Below are positions 37,013 through 44,491 of a stretch of DNA of 64,000 nt, piece by piece. The stretch is from Flavobacteriales bacterium (GTDB taxonomy: Bacteria > Bacteroidota > Bacteroidia > Flavobacteriales_D > Sanyastnellaceae). The notes beneath the pieces were generated by a model, which searched no databases, was not told where the DNA came from, and saw only the letters and a list, made by a program, of their open reading frames with translations. The stretch is taken from assembly GCA_016722445.1 (NCBI GenBank), contig JADKIZ010000002.1:186001-250000 (forward strand), read 5' to 3'. Within the stretch, counting starts at the first letter, position 1. Each line of letters begins with the position of its first letter. Position numbers and translations under genes: made by a program.

Positions 37013-37822
37013 TCAATCTTCAGAACCGTATTGATTGGTTTCTCCATTTACAGTGACGGTGAAACCATTGTTACATTCGCCGTTACCAAAATCAATCACA
37101 CGTGGATCATAGTCTTCCGGAGTGAGAACCATGCTACCAGATACAATCCAGCGGCAACCGATTTCAGCCCGCAGTGGACTTGTGATCAGGATTGAATAAG
37201 GAACATTGTTTCTGTTAACCCCTTCTGCCGATCCTGTGATTTCATAGACATCGTCCCAGATAGTCATGGTGCTTTGACCTTCCACCCAGGTTCGAATGCG
37301 ATCGCTTTGCCATTGGGAAGTCCATGCACTGCCAGGTGCCGTGATAGAGCCATTCACAGAAATGGAATAATGCAGATCGCCATCGCCATTTTCTCCGAGG
37401 TTGGTCACAGTTTTGGTACCACTCAGCTGATAACCATTCACGAAATAATTCTGAGGTGTGATGGTGATAACAGTTCCTCCGTCGCGGTAGCGCCCAGAGT
37501 ATGTGACATAAATCTGACCTGTGCGTGTTCTGCCGTCATCGCCCACACATTGATCATCCCCGAAATCAATCAGCACAGAACGAGGAGAACTCAGTGTATC
37601 TACGATGATGGTATCAATACAGCCGATTTCTTCATCGCGAATACCATCTTCGCTGGCAGAAACATTGTCCACCACTTTGAAGAGATCAGAGTAAAGGTTT
37701 TCTGCTGTGCTGTTGTCAACAGTAATGGTATTGCTCAGTGTTTCTTTCCTGTCGCGGCGGCAGGAAGCCATGGTCGCCAGGATGAATACCAGAGCGATCC
37801 ACCAAATGTTTTTCATTTTCAT
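37013..37822 (-). CDS. Lipoprotein of unknown function
   Basis: The protein has 269 residues with a lipoprotein signal (MKMKNIWWIALVFILATMASC; lipobox MASC). The mature part is beta-rich with repeated short motifs: IDFGDDQCVGDDGRTRTGQIYVTYSGRYRDGG and later IDFGNGECNNGFTVTVNG, which share an IDFG...C pattern and may form an internal repeat. No enzyme motif is seen. The start at 37822 is chosen for the signal; the longer frame to 37921 overlaps the 3' part of folA. It is probably the last gene after thyA-folA. Confidence 0.75.
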   Translation of the reverse strand: MKMKNIWWIALVFILATMASCRRDRKETLSNTITVDNSTAENLYSDLFKVVDNVSASEDGIRDEEIGCIDTIIVDTLSSPRSVLIDFGDDQCVGDDGRTRTGQIYVTYSGRYRDGGTVITITPQNYFVNGYQLSGTKTVTNLGENGDGDLHYSISVNGSITAPGSAWTSQWQSDRIRTWVEGQSTMTIWDDVYEITGSAEGVNRNNVPYSILITSPLRAEIGCRWIVSGSMVLTPEDYDPRVIDFGNGECNNGFTVTVNGETNQYGSED

Positions 37823-37880
37823 ATCAAATTGGTTTTGTGCCATATGGACAAAGGTCGGATACGAAGGTTTAAACCTAAGG

Positions 37881-38428
37881 TTATTTTTTTCTGAAGTGCC
37901 AGATTTCACAGGCAAATTCATTTTGGCTGTCCACAGGGATGGTTCGGATCAATTCTTTGTCCCATTGGATGTGATCGAATTTTGGGAACCAAGTATCAGC
38001 ATCATGAAAAGCCGCATCGACCATGGTGAGAAACATTTCATCCACGAGTTCTTTTCAATCGCCTGCCGATAAATTTCTCCACCACCAATGATAAATGCCA
38101 AAGGTTCTTCATTCACACCAGCAAGTTCAATCGCTTCTTCTAAACTTCCGCAGGTGTAACATTCTTCGTACATGAAATCCGGATTACGACTGATGATCAC
38201 ATTAACGCGATTGGGCAATGGCCGGAACTTTTTAGGAATGCTCTCAAAACTCTTTCGCCCCATAATCACGTAATGATCCACAGTTGTTTCTTTGAAAAAC
38301 TGCATGTCTTCATTGAGGTGCCACAACAACTCGTTGTTCCTGCCGAGTTCATGGTTTTTGCCGATGGCAGCGATGATCGCAATGCGAACACTTGTTGGCG
38401 CAGGATTCAAATCTTGGTTTTCTTCCAT
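37881..38428 (-). pseudogene. folA: Dihydrofolate reductase, one frameshift
   Basis: FolA reduces dihydrofolate to tetrahydrofolate, regenerating cofactor used by ThyA. The first frame has IIAAIGKNHELGRNNELLWHLNEDMQFFKETT, MGRKSFESIPKKFRPLPNR and FIIGGGEIYRQAIEK, all typical. It then shifts at the T4 run 38052-38055 (plus strand). One more base there restores LVDEMFLTMVDAAFHDADTWFPKF... ending IWHFRKK at TAA 37881-37883, with a total of about 182 residues. Without the correction the frame ends at 37949 with an unnatural tail. The gene starts 3 nt after thyA. Confidence 0.88.
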
Positions 38429-38431
38429 GGT

Positions 38432-39226
38432 TTAGACAGCTACTGCAGCTTTGATATGTGGGTGAGGATCGTAATTTTCCAAAACAAAATCATCGAAAGT
38501 GAATGCAAACAAATCCTTTATTTCTGGATTGATCTTCAGCGTAGGCAGTTCACGAAACTCGCGAGACAATTGCAGTCTTGCCTGATCAATGTGATTGGAA
38601 TACAGATGAACATCGCCACCAGTCCAGACGAATTCGCCTGGCTGCAAATCGCAAACCTGAGCCATCATGAGCGTTAGCAGTGCATAGCTTGCAATATTGA
38701 AAGGCACACCAAGGAAAGTATCACAACTTCTTTGGTATAACTGACAAGACAGTTTACCATCAGCCACATAAAACTGAAATAGGCAGTGACAAGGAGGTAA
38801 AGCCATCTGGTCTATGAAAGAAGGATTCCAGGCGCTAACGATATGTCTGCGGCTATCAGGATTTCTTTTCAAACCATCCAACAATTTTTGAATTTGATCT
38901 GTATGCGTTCCATCCGGATTCGGCCATGAGCGCCATTGGTAGCCATATACTGGCCCGAGGTTGCCGTTTTCATCGGCCCACTCATCCCAAATGCTCACAC
39001 CATTTTCTTTGAGGTATTTGATGTTTGTATCACCTTTGAGAAACCACAACAATTCGTGAATGATTGATTTGGTATGAAGCTTTTTGGTGGTCAGCAGTGG
39101 AAATCCCTTTTGCAGATCAAAACGCATCTGGTATCCGAAAACACTTAGCGTTCCTGTGCCCGTACGGTCACTTTTTTCCGTGCCATGGTCCAGCAAATGC
39201 TGCAGCAGATCATGATATTGTTTCAT
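38432..39226 (-). CDS. thyA: Thymidylate synthase
   Basis: ThyA methylates dUMP to dTMP using methylene-tetrahydrofolate. The protein has 264 residues, exactly the E. coli-type length. The catalytic cysteine is in ALPPCHCLFQFYV (near 146); RTGTGTLSVFGYQMRFDL, YQRSCDTFLGVPFNIASYALL and the C-terminal PHPHIKAAVAV are conserved. It is followed by folA in a classic thyA-folA pair. Confidence 0.96.
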   Translation of the reverse strand: MKQYHDLLQHLLDHGTEKSDRTGTGTLSVFGYQMRFDLQKGFPLLTTKKLHTKSIIHELLWFLKGDTNIKYLKENGVSIWDEWADENGNLGPVYGYQWRSWPNPDGTHTDQIQKLLDGLKRNPDSRRHIVSAWNPSFIDQMALPPCHCLFQFYVADGKLSCQLYQRSCDTFLGVPFNIASYALLTLMMAQVCDLQPGEFVWTGGDVHLYSNHIDQARLQLSREFRELPTLKINPEIKDLFAFTFDDFVLENYDPHPHIKAAVAV

Positions 39227-39230
39227 GTTG

Positions 39231-39238
39231 CGAAGTTA
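39231..39238 (-). promoter_or_regulatory. Possible -7 element before thyA
   Basis: TAACTTCG on the minus strand differs from TAnnTTTG by one base and ends 4 nt before the thyA ATG, as at coaD; the transcript would be nearly leaderless. No -33 box was seen. Confidence 0.3.
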
Positions 39239-39309
39239 TCCAGAGGAAGATGAAAGGTGATCATTTGCACCTTCATTAAACCCCCAATGTTTCAACAAAA
39301 TATGAAGAA

Positions 39310-40449
39310 TTACGCGATAACGCGAACTGATTTGAGCAATTGCTTCGCCGTTGTTTTTGCAGCTTCCAGATTTTCATCCGTCACGGTAATATGTCCCATT
39401 TTCCGGTATGGCCGCGTTTCAGCTTTACCGTAAAGGTGAAAATAAACGCCGGGAATACGCAAAGCGTCCATCATGCCTTCATAGATGGCTGGGCCACTAT
39501 AATTTTTCACCAAGCAAGTTGATCATGACACCGGGACGGATCAGGTCTGTATTTCCCAATGGCATATTGGTGACCGCCCTCAACAATTGACCGTATTGAG
39601 AAGTGACACAGGCTTCGATGGTATGGTGACCGCTGTTGTGTGGTCTTGGAGCCATTTCATTGACAATGACATGTCCCTTTTCATCGACAAACAACTCAAC
39701 TGCGAGCAGACCGATGAATTCGGATTCTACAACAATTTTTTCAGCGATATGAAAAGCGGCAGTTTCGATTTCCTGACTGACTTCAGCGGGACTGAAAAGA
39801 AATTCCACCAGATTCGCTTCAGGATTAAACTCCATTTCGACCAAAGGGAACAGGAAACTTCACCAGCCTCATTGCGTGCAACGATGACTGCAATTTCCTT
39901 TTGAATATTCACCATTTCTTCCACCACACAAGGTCCTGAAAACGCACCTTCTAAATCTTTCTCATTTCGGATGACCAATACACCTTTACCATCGTAACCA
40001 CCGGTTCGTGATTTCAGGACGAAGGGAAATTTCAATGATTGCATTGCCAACTCCGATTTGTCCTCAATCAATTGGTAAGGAGAAGTGGGTATTTGATGAT
40101 CACGGTAAAAGTTTTTTTGAAGGCCTTTGTCCTGAACCATTTTGATAAAAGCCGGCTTTGGGAACACCTTTTTTCCCTGACTTTCCAATTGAAATAAAGC
40201 CTTTGTATTGACGTGTTCAATTTCAATGGTGATGACATCTACATGTTGTCCGAAATCAAGAACCGATTGAAAATCGTTGTAGTCCCCACAGGAAAATTCA
40301 TGTGCGATAGCACTACATGGAGCGTCCTTTCCAGGGTCGAGCACGGAGATTCGGATATCGTAATTGGCGGCTTCTTGTATCAACATCCTACCGAGTTGAC
40401 CACCGCCAAGAATACCCAATCGAAAATTACTGTTGTAAAATGATTTCAC
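39310..40449 (-). pseudogene. purK: N5-carboxyaminoimidazole ribonucleotide synthase PurK, two frameshifts
   Basis: PurK carboxylates aminoimidazole ribonucleotide with ATP and bicarbonate in purine synthesis. Three frames carry one protein of about 380 residues. The first (40449 to about 39850) has RLGILGGGQLGRMLIQEA and FVLKSRTGGYDGKGVLVI. The second (to 39497) has VNEMAPRPHNSGHHTIEACVTSQ; the third (39310-39513) has the C-terminal KMGHITVTDENLEAAK. The joins need one extra A at 39849-39850 and one extra T in the T5 run 39503-39507 (plus-strand letters). The fold is ATP-grasp. Neither purE nor another pur gene is adjacent. Confidence 0.9.
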
Positions 40450-40545
40450 AGGGCGAAATTACCCTTCATTCGGCACGTGATGCTGATGACATGTCAAGTT
40501 TTTTCAACGAATGCCGGAAACCAGAAGAAACCCAACGAACTTCGA

Positions 40546-41319
40546 TTACTTCATCAGTTCTGCGATGAGTGCCCTAAACTGCTCTTCCGATTGGTAGCCC
40601 GTAACATGAACTGTTTCCACACCGTTCTTCACGGTCGTGATCACAGGAACAGCTTCGAGTTTCATTTCTTTGGTTAGCGCTTTGGCTTCTTCCACATTGA
40701 TTCTGGAAATGACAATTTTTCCTTTGAATTCCTCCGCCAATTTTGAAAGCACTGGTTCCATTTTCTTGCAAGGTGCGCACCATGGAGCGTAATAATCGAT
40801 CAAGACCAGTTTATTGGCAGAAACCAATTTGTCGTAATCAGCACGTGTGAATTTATCCGCCGCAATAGCTGCTGAGCCGGATGCCACAGGTAGATTCTGA
40901 TTTTTCCACGACATCATTCCACCACGCATTTCATAGATGTGTTCAAAACCCATTTCTTTCATCTTTTCCGCCGCGCTTGCACTTCGACCACCACTCAAAC
41001 AATACACGAAAACAGGTTTCGATTTATCCAAAGATTCGATTTGTTTGTTGAATTGAGGATCGTTGATATTGTAGTTCACCGCACCAGCAATAAACCCGGT
41101 TTCAAATTCAGAAGGTGTTCTTACATCAACGATTTGTTTATCAGCGGTGGTGCTCAGTTGCTGATTAAATTCAACAGCATTCAGAGCAATGACTTCTCCT
41201 TTGGTCGTACCAGATCCGGATTTCTGATCCTTCGATCCTTCCTTTTGGGATTGTGCACAAGAAACTATTGCGAAAGAAAACAACACTGCCAGTGTTATAA
41301 AATGAACTTTTTTCATCAT
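40546..41319 (-). CDS. Rhodanese-thioredoxin fusion lipoprotein
   Basis: The protein has 257 residues with a lipoprotein signal (KKVHFITLAVLFSFAIVSCAQ; lipobox IVSC). Residues about 45-145 are a rhodanese domain (IVDVRTPSEFETGFIAGAVNYN) with active-site cysteine in VYCLSGGRSAS. Residues about 155-257 are a thioredoxin domain with YAPWCAPCKKMEP and the cis-proline AVPVI. Both active sites are intact. It would move sulfane sulfur or reduce persulfides or disulfides in the periplasm. The start is one of two adjacent ATGs (41319 or 41316). It ends a run of redox genes beginning with the Crp/Fnr regulator. Confidence 0.88.
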   Translation of the reverse strand: MMKKVHFITLAVLFSFAIVSCAQSQKEGSKDQKSGSGTTKGEVIALNAVEFNQQLSTTADKQIVDVRTPSEFETGFIAGAVNYNINDPQFNKQIESLDKSKPVFVYCLSGGRSASAAEKMKEMGFEHIYEMRGGMMSWKNQNLPVASGSAAIAADKFTRADYDKLVSANKLVLIDYYAPWCAPCKKMEPVLSKLAEEFKGKIVISRINVEEAKALTKEMKLEAVPVITTVKNGVETVHVTGYQSEEQFRALIAELMK

Positions 41320-41338
41320 CAATTATTAGAAAACAAAT

Positions 41339-41641
41339 TTACTTATACTGTCCGAGAATACTTGAAAGCTGATCAGCATCCAACACACCAGTTTTACGCC
41401 AAACGATATTGCCATTTTTAAAAATCGCCAACGTAGGTATACTGCGGATGTTCAATGATGCAGCAAGAGGTTGATTTCTGTCCACATCTATTTTGATGAT
41501 GTGTGCTTCCTCCCCAACTTTTTGTTTTAACTCTTCGAGGATTGGTTTCATCATTTTGCAAGGAGCACACCATTCGGCGAAAAAATCGACAAGTACTGGT
41601 TTATCACCCTTGATAAGATCTGCGAAAGAAATCGTTGCCAT
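41339..41641 (-). CDS. Thioredoxin
   Basis: The protein has 100 residues, cytoplasmic, with DFFAEWCAPCKMMKPIL and the cis-proline SIPTL, so it is a complete small thioredoxin. The ATG at 41641 (MATISFADLIKGDKPVLV) is the normal start; upstream in-frame sequence lies inside the neighbouring rhodanese gene. It sits 4 nt after that gene and 19 nt before the rhodanese-thioredoxin lipoprotein. It probably reduces the persulfides formed on the two rhodaneses. Confidence 0.92.
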   Translation of the reverse strand: MATISFADLIKGDKPVLVDFFAEWCAPCKMMKPILEELKQKVGEEAHIIKIDVDRNQPLAASLNIRSIPTLAIFKNGNIVWRKTGVLDADQLSSILGQYK

Positions 41642-41645
41642 GATA

Positions 41646-41948
41646 TTAGATTTTGCTATTGAGTGACATCCAACCACCGCCATTGTGAACATCCGAGAAG
41701 CCAGCGCTTTTAAGCATACTTTTCGCGGAAGCACTTCGCATACCACTTGCACAGCAGGTGATGATGGTCTTCTCTTTATTCAGTCGATTGAATTGATTGT
41801 GCAAATTTTGCAGGGGAATATTCACAGCACCTTTGATATGACCGCGTTTGAATTCTTCTGGCGTGCGAACATCGAGGATGGTAGCACCTGCTTTTACCAA
41901 AGCTGCAAAATCAGCTTTTGGTCCAAATAATTTACTCAGTAGTCCCAT
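41646..41948 (-). CDS. Single-domain rhodanese
   Basis: The protein has 100 residues. TILDVRTPEEFKRGHIKGAVNIPL and the active-site loop TCCASGMRSASA identify a single-domain sulfurtransferase with intact catalytic cysteine. The N-terminus (MGLLSKLFGPKADF) may be an amphipathic helix that lies on the membrane. It is 3 nt from the next rhodanese gene. Confidence 0.9.
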   Translation of the reverse strand: MGLLSKLFGPKADFAALVKAGATILDVRTPEEFKRGHIKGAVNIPLQNLHNQFNRLNKEKTIITCCASGMRSASAKSMLKSAGFSDVHNGGGWMSLNSKI

Positions 41949-41951
41949 TGT

Positions 41952-42215
41952 TTATTTCATTGATTGTATTTCATAATTGACATCGAGCCAGGAACCCGCG
42001 TTTTCGCATTCGATTCCGTTAGAACGAAGGAATGCAGTTGCCTGTCCACTTCTGTTGCCACTGGCACAGCACAACCAAATTGTCCCATCCATTTTTCTGA
42101 TTTCTTCCATTCGATTTGGAATTTCCTGAAGTGGAATATTCACTGAACCTGCCACATTTCCGCCCATAAATTCGGCTGGTGTGCGCACGTCGATGATCAC
42201 TGGTTTTTTACTCAT
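41952..42215 (-). CDS. Single-domain rhodanese (short)
   Basis: The protein has 87 residues with IIDVRTPAEFMGGNVAGSVNIPL and an active-site loop LCCASGNRSGQA like that of the neighbouring rhodanese. It lacks the extra N-terminal helix. The two are about half identical over the core by eye and probably arose by duplication. It overlaps the DUF6132 gene by 8 nt. Confidence 0.9.
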   Translation of the reverse strand: MSKKPVIIDVRTPAEFMGGNVAGSVNIPLQEIPNRMEEIRKMDGTIWLCCASGNRSGQATAFLRSNGIECENAGSWLDVNYEIQSMK

Positions 42216-42426
42216 GATTTGTATTCTTTATTGTTTGATTTTTTTTCAACATATCTCCCATCAATCCACCAATCAATCCGAAATAGAGGATACTGTTTAC
42301 AGGATTAGAAGTGATGGCACATGAACCACTGGAACAACCTACGAATTTGTAGTATATATAACCGGAAATCATACCGACCAACACTCCAATCAGTAAACGA
42401 CGTTTTGAAATGATCCAAGCTTGCAT
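42208..42426 (-). CDS. Small membrane protein, DUF6132-like
   Basis: The protein has 72 residues with two membrane helices (LLIGVLVGMISGYIYYKFVG and VNSILYFGLIGGLMG) separated by a short loop with two cysteines (GCSSGSCAI). The family name is from resemblance to DUF6132 proteins, which accompany rhodanese genes in Bacteroidota. The cysteine pair could be redox active. It overlaps both neighbours (1 nt and 8 nt). Confidence 0.7.
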   Translation of the reverse strand: MQAWIISKRRLLIGVLVGMISGYIYYKFVGCSSGSCAITSNPVNSILYFGLIGGLMGDMLKKNQTIKNTNHE

Positions 42427-42632
42427 TATGATTTCGTTTTACAAGTTGACATTCCGAATATGGCGTAGAGTGGACAGAAGTCCAGGGTGGCGGTTAAAAT
42501 GAACACAGCACCCAATACAATCATGACTACACCAGCAGTACCAGTAACAACACCTGTGGCGTACAATACACCAAACAAGATCGCCGCTACGTAACGAATG
42601 ATTTTATCTATGGTCCCAATATTCTTTTTCAT
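42426..42632 (-). CDS. DUF2892/YgaP-like small membrane protein
   Basis: The protein has 68 residues: KNIGTIDKIIRYVAAILFGVLYATG, then a second helix and the conserved end DFCPLYAIFGMSTCKTKS. This is the DUF2892 pattern, found fused to rhodanese in E. coli YgaP. Here it stands alone but is encoded with rhodaneses, giving the same pairing as separate proteins. The role in YgaP is in membrane anchoring and possibly thiocyanate or sulfur handling. Confidence 0.85.
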   Translation of the reverse strand: MKKNIGTIDKIIRYVAAILFGVLYATGVVTGTAGVVMIVLGAVFILTATLDFCPLYAIFGMSTCKTKS

Positions 42633-42645
42633 GTGTCGTTATTTT

Positions 42646-42659
42646 CCGCAAAGTTGCGG
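42646..42659 (-). promoter_or_regulatory. Inverted repeat / possible promoter before the rhodanese-thioredoxin genes
   Basis: CCGCAA and TTGCGG form a perfect inverted repeat with a 2-nt spacer, 13 nt upstream of the DUF2892 start. On the minus strand it also reads CAACTTTG, one base from TAnnTTTG. It could be an operator overlapping a promoter. Confidence 0.35.
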
Positions 42660-42688
42660 CGGACATCATGAAAGCAGAGTGACCATTA

Positions 42689-43306
42689 TCACAGTTGACT
42701 GTGCACTGTGATCATACCACGCGATAATTCCACTTTACCTTTTTTCTGCAATTGATGAAGCAATCGCGTGATGACTTCACGAGGTGAATTGAGTTCTTGC
42801 GCAATGTCCTGGTGTGTGAGAGAAAGCACTTTGTTTCCCGTTGCCTGTACTCGGTGAATGAGATAGTTCCAGAGTTGTTCATCCAGGTTTGAAAAAGCCA
42901 TCAATTCGACTGTTTCCAATAACTCAGAAAAACGTTGTGCTTGTGTATCACTTACAAATTTTTGCCATTCGGGATAGTGAGACCATTCATCCAGATAACG
43001 CACTGGAATCATGAACAACTCACTGTCTTCCTCTGCCACTGCTTTGATTTCACTGCGCTTCATGGCCTGACAACAAGTGAGGGACATGGCGCAAGTTTCA
43101 CCAGGGAAAATGTGATAGAGGTAGTACTCCTCCCCTGCCGCATTTTGCAATACAATGCGCAGACTTCCTTTGGCCACAATTGGGAGAAACTCCACAATGT
43201 CGCCAGGTTTCATGATAACACTTTCATGATGGTAAGCTTTAAGCATACCGACTGCTTCTAGCTCAGCATTCAATTTTTTATCTACAAATCGAATTGGCAA
43301 TTCCAT
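42689..43306 (-). CDS. Crp/Fnr-family transcriptional regulator
   Basis: The protein has 205 residues. The N-terminal cyclic-nucleotide-binding-like fold includes YYLYHIFPGETCAMSLTCCQAM, with three cysteines close together. The C-terminal winged helix has LTHQDIAQELNSPREVITRLLHQLQKKG as the DNA-recognition helix region. The cysteine cluster may sense redox or sulfur state, as in some thiol-based Crp/Fnr proteins, but this is inferred. The ATG at 43306 (MELPIRF) is chosen over an earlier in-frame start. It lies 56 nt upstream of the rhodanese-thioredoxin genes on the same strand and is their likely regulator. Confidence 0.88.
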   Translation of the reverse strand: MELPIRFVDKKLNAELEAVGMLKAYHHESVIMKPGDIVEFLPIVAKGSLRIVLQNAAGEEYYLYHIFPGETCAMSLTCCQAMKRSEIKAVAEEDSELFMIPVRYLDEWSHYPEWQKFVSDTQAQRFSELLETVELMAFSNLDEQLWNYLIHRVQATGNKVLSLTHQDIAQELNSPREVITRLLHQLQKKGKVELSRGMITVHSQL

Positions 43307-43314
43307 AACGTTAA

Positions 43315-43322
43315 CAAATATA
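43315..43322 (-). promoter_or_regulatory. -7 promoter element before the Crp/Fnr gene
   Basis: TATATTTG on the minus strand is an exact TAnnTTTG match 8 nt before the ATG. TGATCA, a perfect 6-bp palindrome, lies just upstream (43327-43332) and could belong to an autoregulatory site. Confidence 0.4.
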
Positions 43323-43339
43323 GTGGTGATCAAAAACTG

Positions 43340-44407
43340 TCATTGAGTGGATAAAGATGTGCTCACCTTTTTTCCAAGCCTGATAAAATATTTTTCAAAG
43401 TAACGATAAACAAAATAACTGAATACAAGTGTGAGAATGATCGAAGAAAAAAAGCGAACGAATTCCGGGACATGAAAAAAGTGACCTCGAACATAGTCAA
43501 AAACAAATCCGGTGAGTTGGAAAACAATCATGTGCAAAAGATAGACAGAGTAGCTTGCTTCTCCTAATAGTTTAAGTGCTTTGTCCACGATACCGGGCAG
43601 ATGAAATCTGAGTTTATAGAATCCTATACAAACCATGATACAACTCAACGTAAGCACCAGACGGGGAAAATCAGCAACCAGATGAATGCGATCTCCATGA
43701 ACAGGATAAAAAATGAAGATGGCCAATCCTACTAAAAGAATAGCCGCGTTGATAAGCGGATTGATGTTGACACGACGAAGTAAAAGGCCAATGAGGTATC
43801 CGCTGAGAAACAGAAAAAGTTGATTCAGCGGATTCACATAATTGTATTGCTGTCCGCGTGCTTTAAAAGGCAGTTCATCGATTACCATATAAAAAGCGAA
43901 GTAGCAATAGATCGCAAATACCGCAATGCTAAAGAGCACAAAAACTGGTTTGATCCTTTTGCTCAGCAAGACAAAAAGCGGAAAAAAAACATAAAACACC
44001 AGTTCATTCCCAATAGACCAAACCCCAACAGCAATGCCCTGATCCCATGCCACAAAACCAAACAAACCCGAAAGGTTGAGGAATACCTTTTTCCATTCAA
44101 AAATTCCTCCATTGAAACAAAAAACCGAAGCGATAGTGGCCAACCAAAGGAGAGGCATGATTCGAAACAGTCTCTTGATAAAAAAATCTTTGATGTCGGC
44201 CAGACCAGGTTTCATTTTATCATGGTAGACATAGAACAGAGTGAGACCGCTGAGCACATAGAACACGGAAACTCCATATAAACCTACGCGACCCATAAAA
44301 GAATCTGCGTTGAATTCACCAAAAGTTTTGGACATATAGTGAAATAGCATGATGCCACTTGCAGCTAGTCCGCGCAAATAATCCAGATTGTATAAACGCT
44401 CATTCAT
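43340..44407 (-). CDS. Acyltransferase 3 family membrane protein (OafA-like)
   Basis: The protein has 355 residues with about ten membrane helices. NLDYLRGLAASGIMLFHY, with its histidine, and FFIKRLFRIMPLLWLATI are the hallmark N-terminal motifs of acyltransferase 3 proteins, which O-acetylate surface polysaccharides. LGEASYSVYLLHMIVF near the C-terminus is also conserved. No polysaccharide genes are adjacent, so the acceptor is unknown. A terminator from the upstream large gene separates the two. Confidence 0.9.
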   Translation of the reverse strand: MNERLYNLDYLRGLAASGIMLFHYMSKTFGEFNADSFMGRVGLYGVSVFYVLSGLTLFYVYHDKMKPGLADIKDFFIKRLFRIMPLLWLATIASVFCFNGGIFEWKKVFLNLSGLFGFVAWDQGIAVGVWSIGNELVFYVFFPLFVLLSKRIKPVFVLFSIAVFAIYCYFAFYMVIDELPFKARGQQYNYVNPLNQLFLFLSGYLIGLLLRRVNINPLINAAILLVGLAIFIFYPVHGDRIHLVADFPRLVLTLSCIMVCIGFYKLRFHLPGIVDKALKLLGEASYSVYLLHMIVFQLTGFVFDYVRGHFFHVPEFVRFFSSIILTLVFSYFVYRYFEKYFIRLGKKVSTSLSTQ

Positions 44408-44439
44408 AATTTCCGGCTAATATATCCAATGACAAGAAA

Positions 44440-44462
44440 AAAGGCCGGCGAGGCCGGCCTTT
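44440..44462 (-). terminator. Intrinsic terminator after the large T9SS protein gene
   Basis: AAAGGCCGGC (44440-44449) pairs exactly with GCCGGCCTTT (44453-44462), loop GAG. On the minus strand the GC-rich stem runs into TTTTTTC. It lies 29 nt after the stop of the 44492 gene. Confidence 0.92.
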
Positions 44463-44491
44463 GATCAAAACACTAAAAATTTCCTGCGGGG

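Noticed and set aside
42660..42720. FNR-type binding site near the end of the Crp/Fnr gene (a CACAGTTGACTGTG palindrome)
   Set aside because: It lies inside the coding end of the gene and does not match TTGAT-N4-ATCAA; codon content explains most of it.
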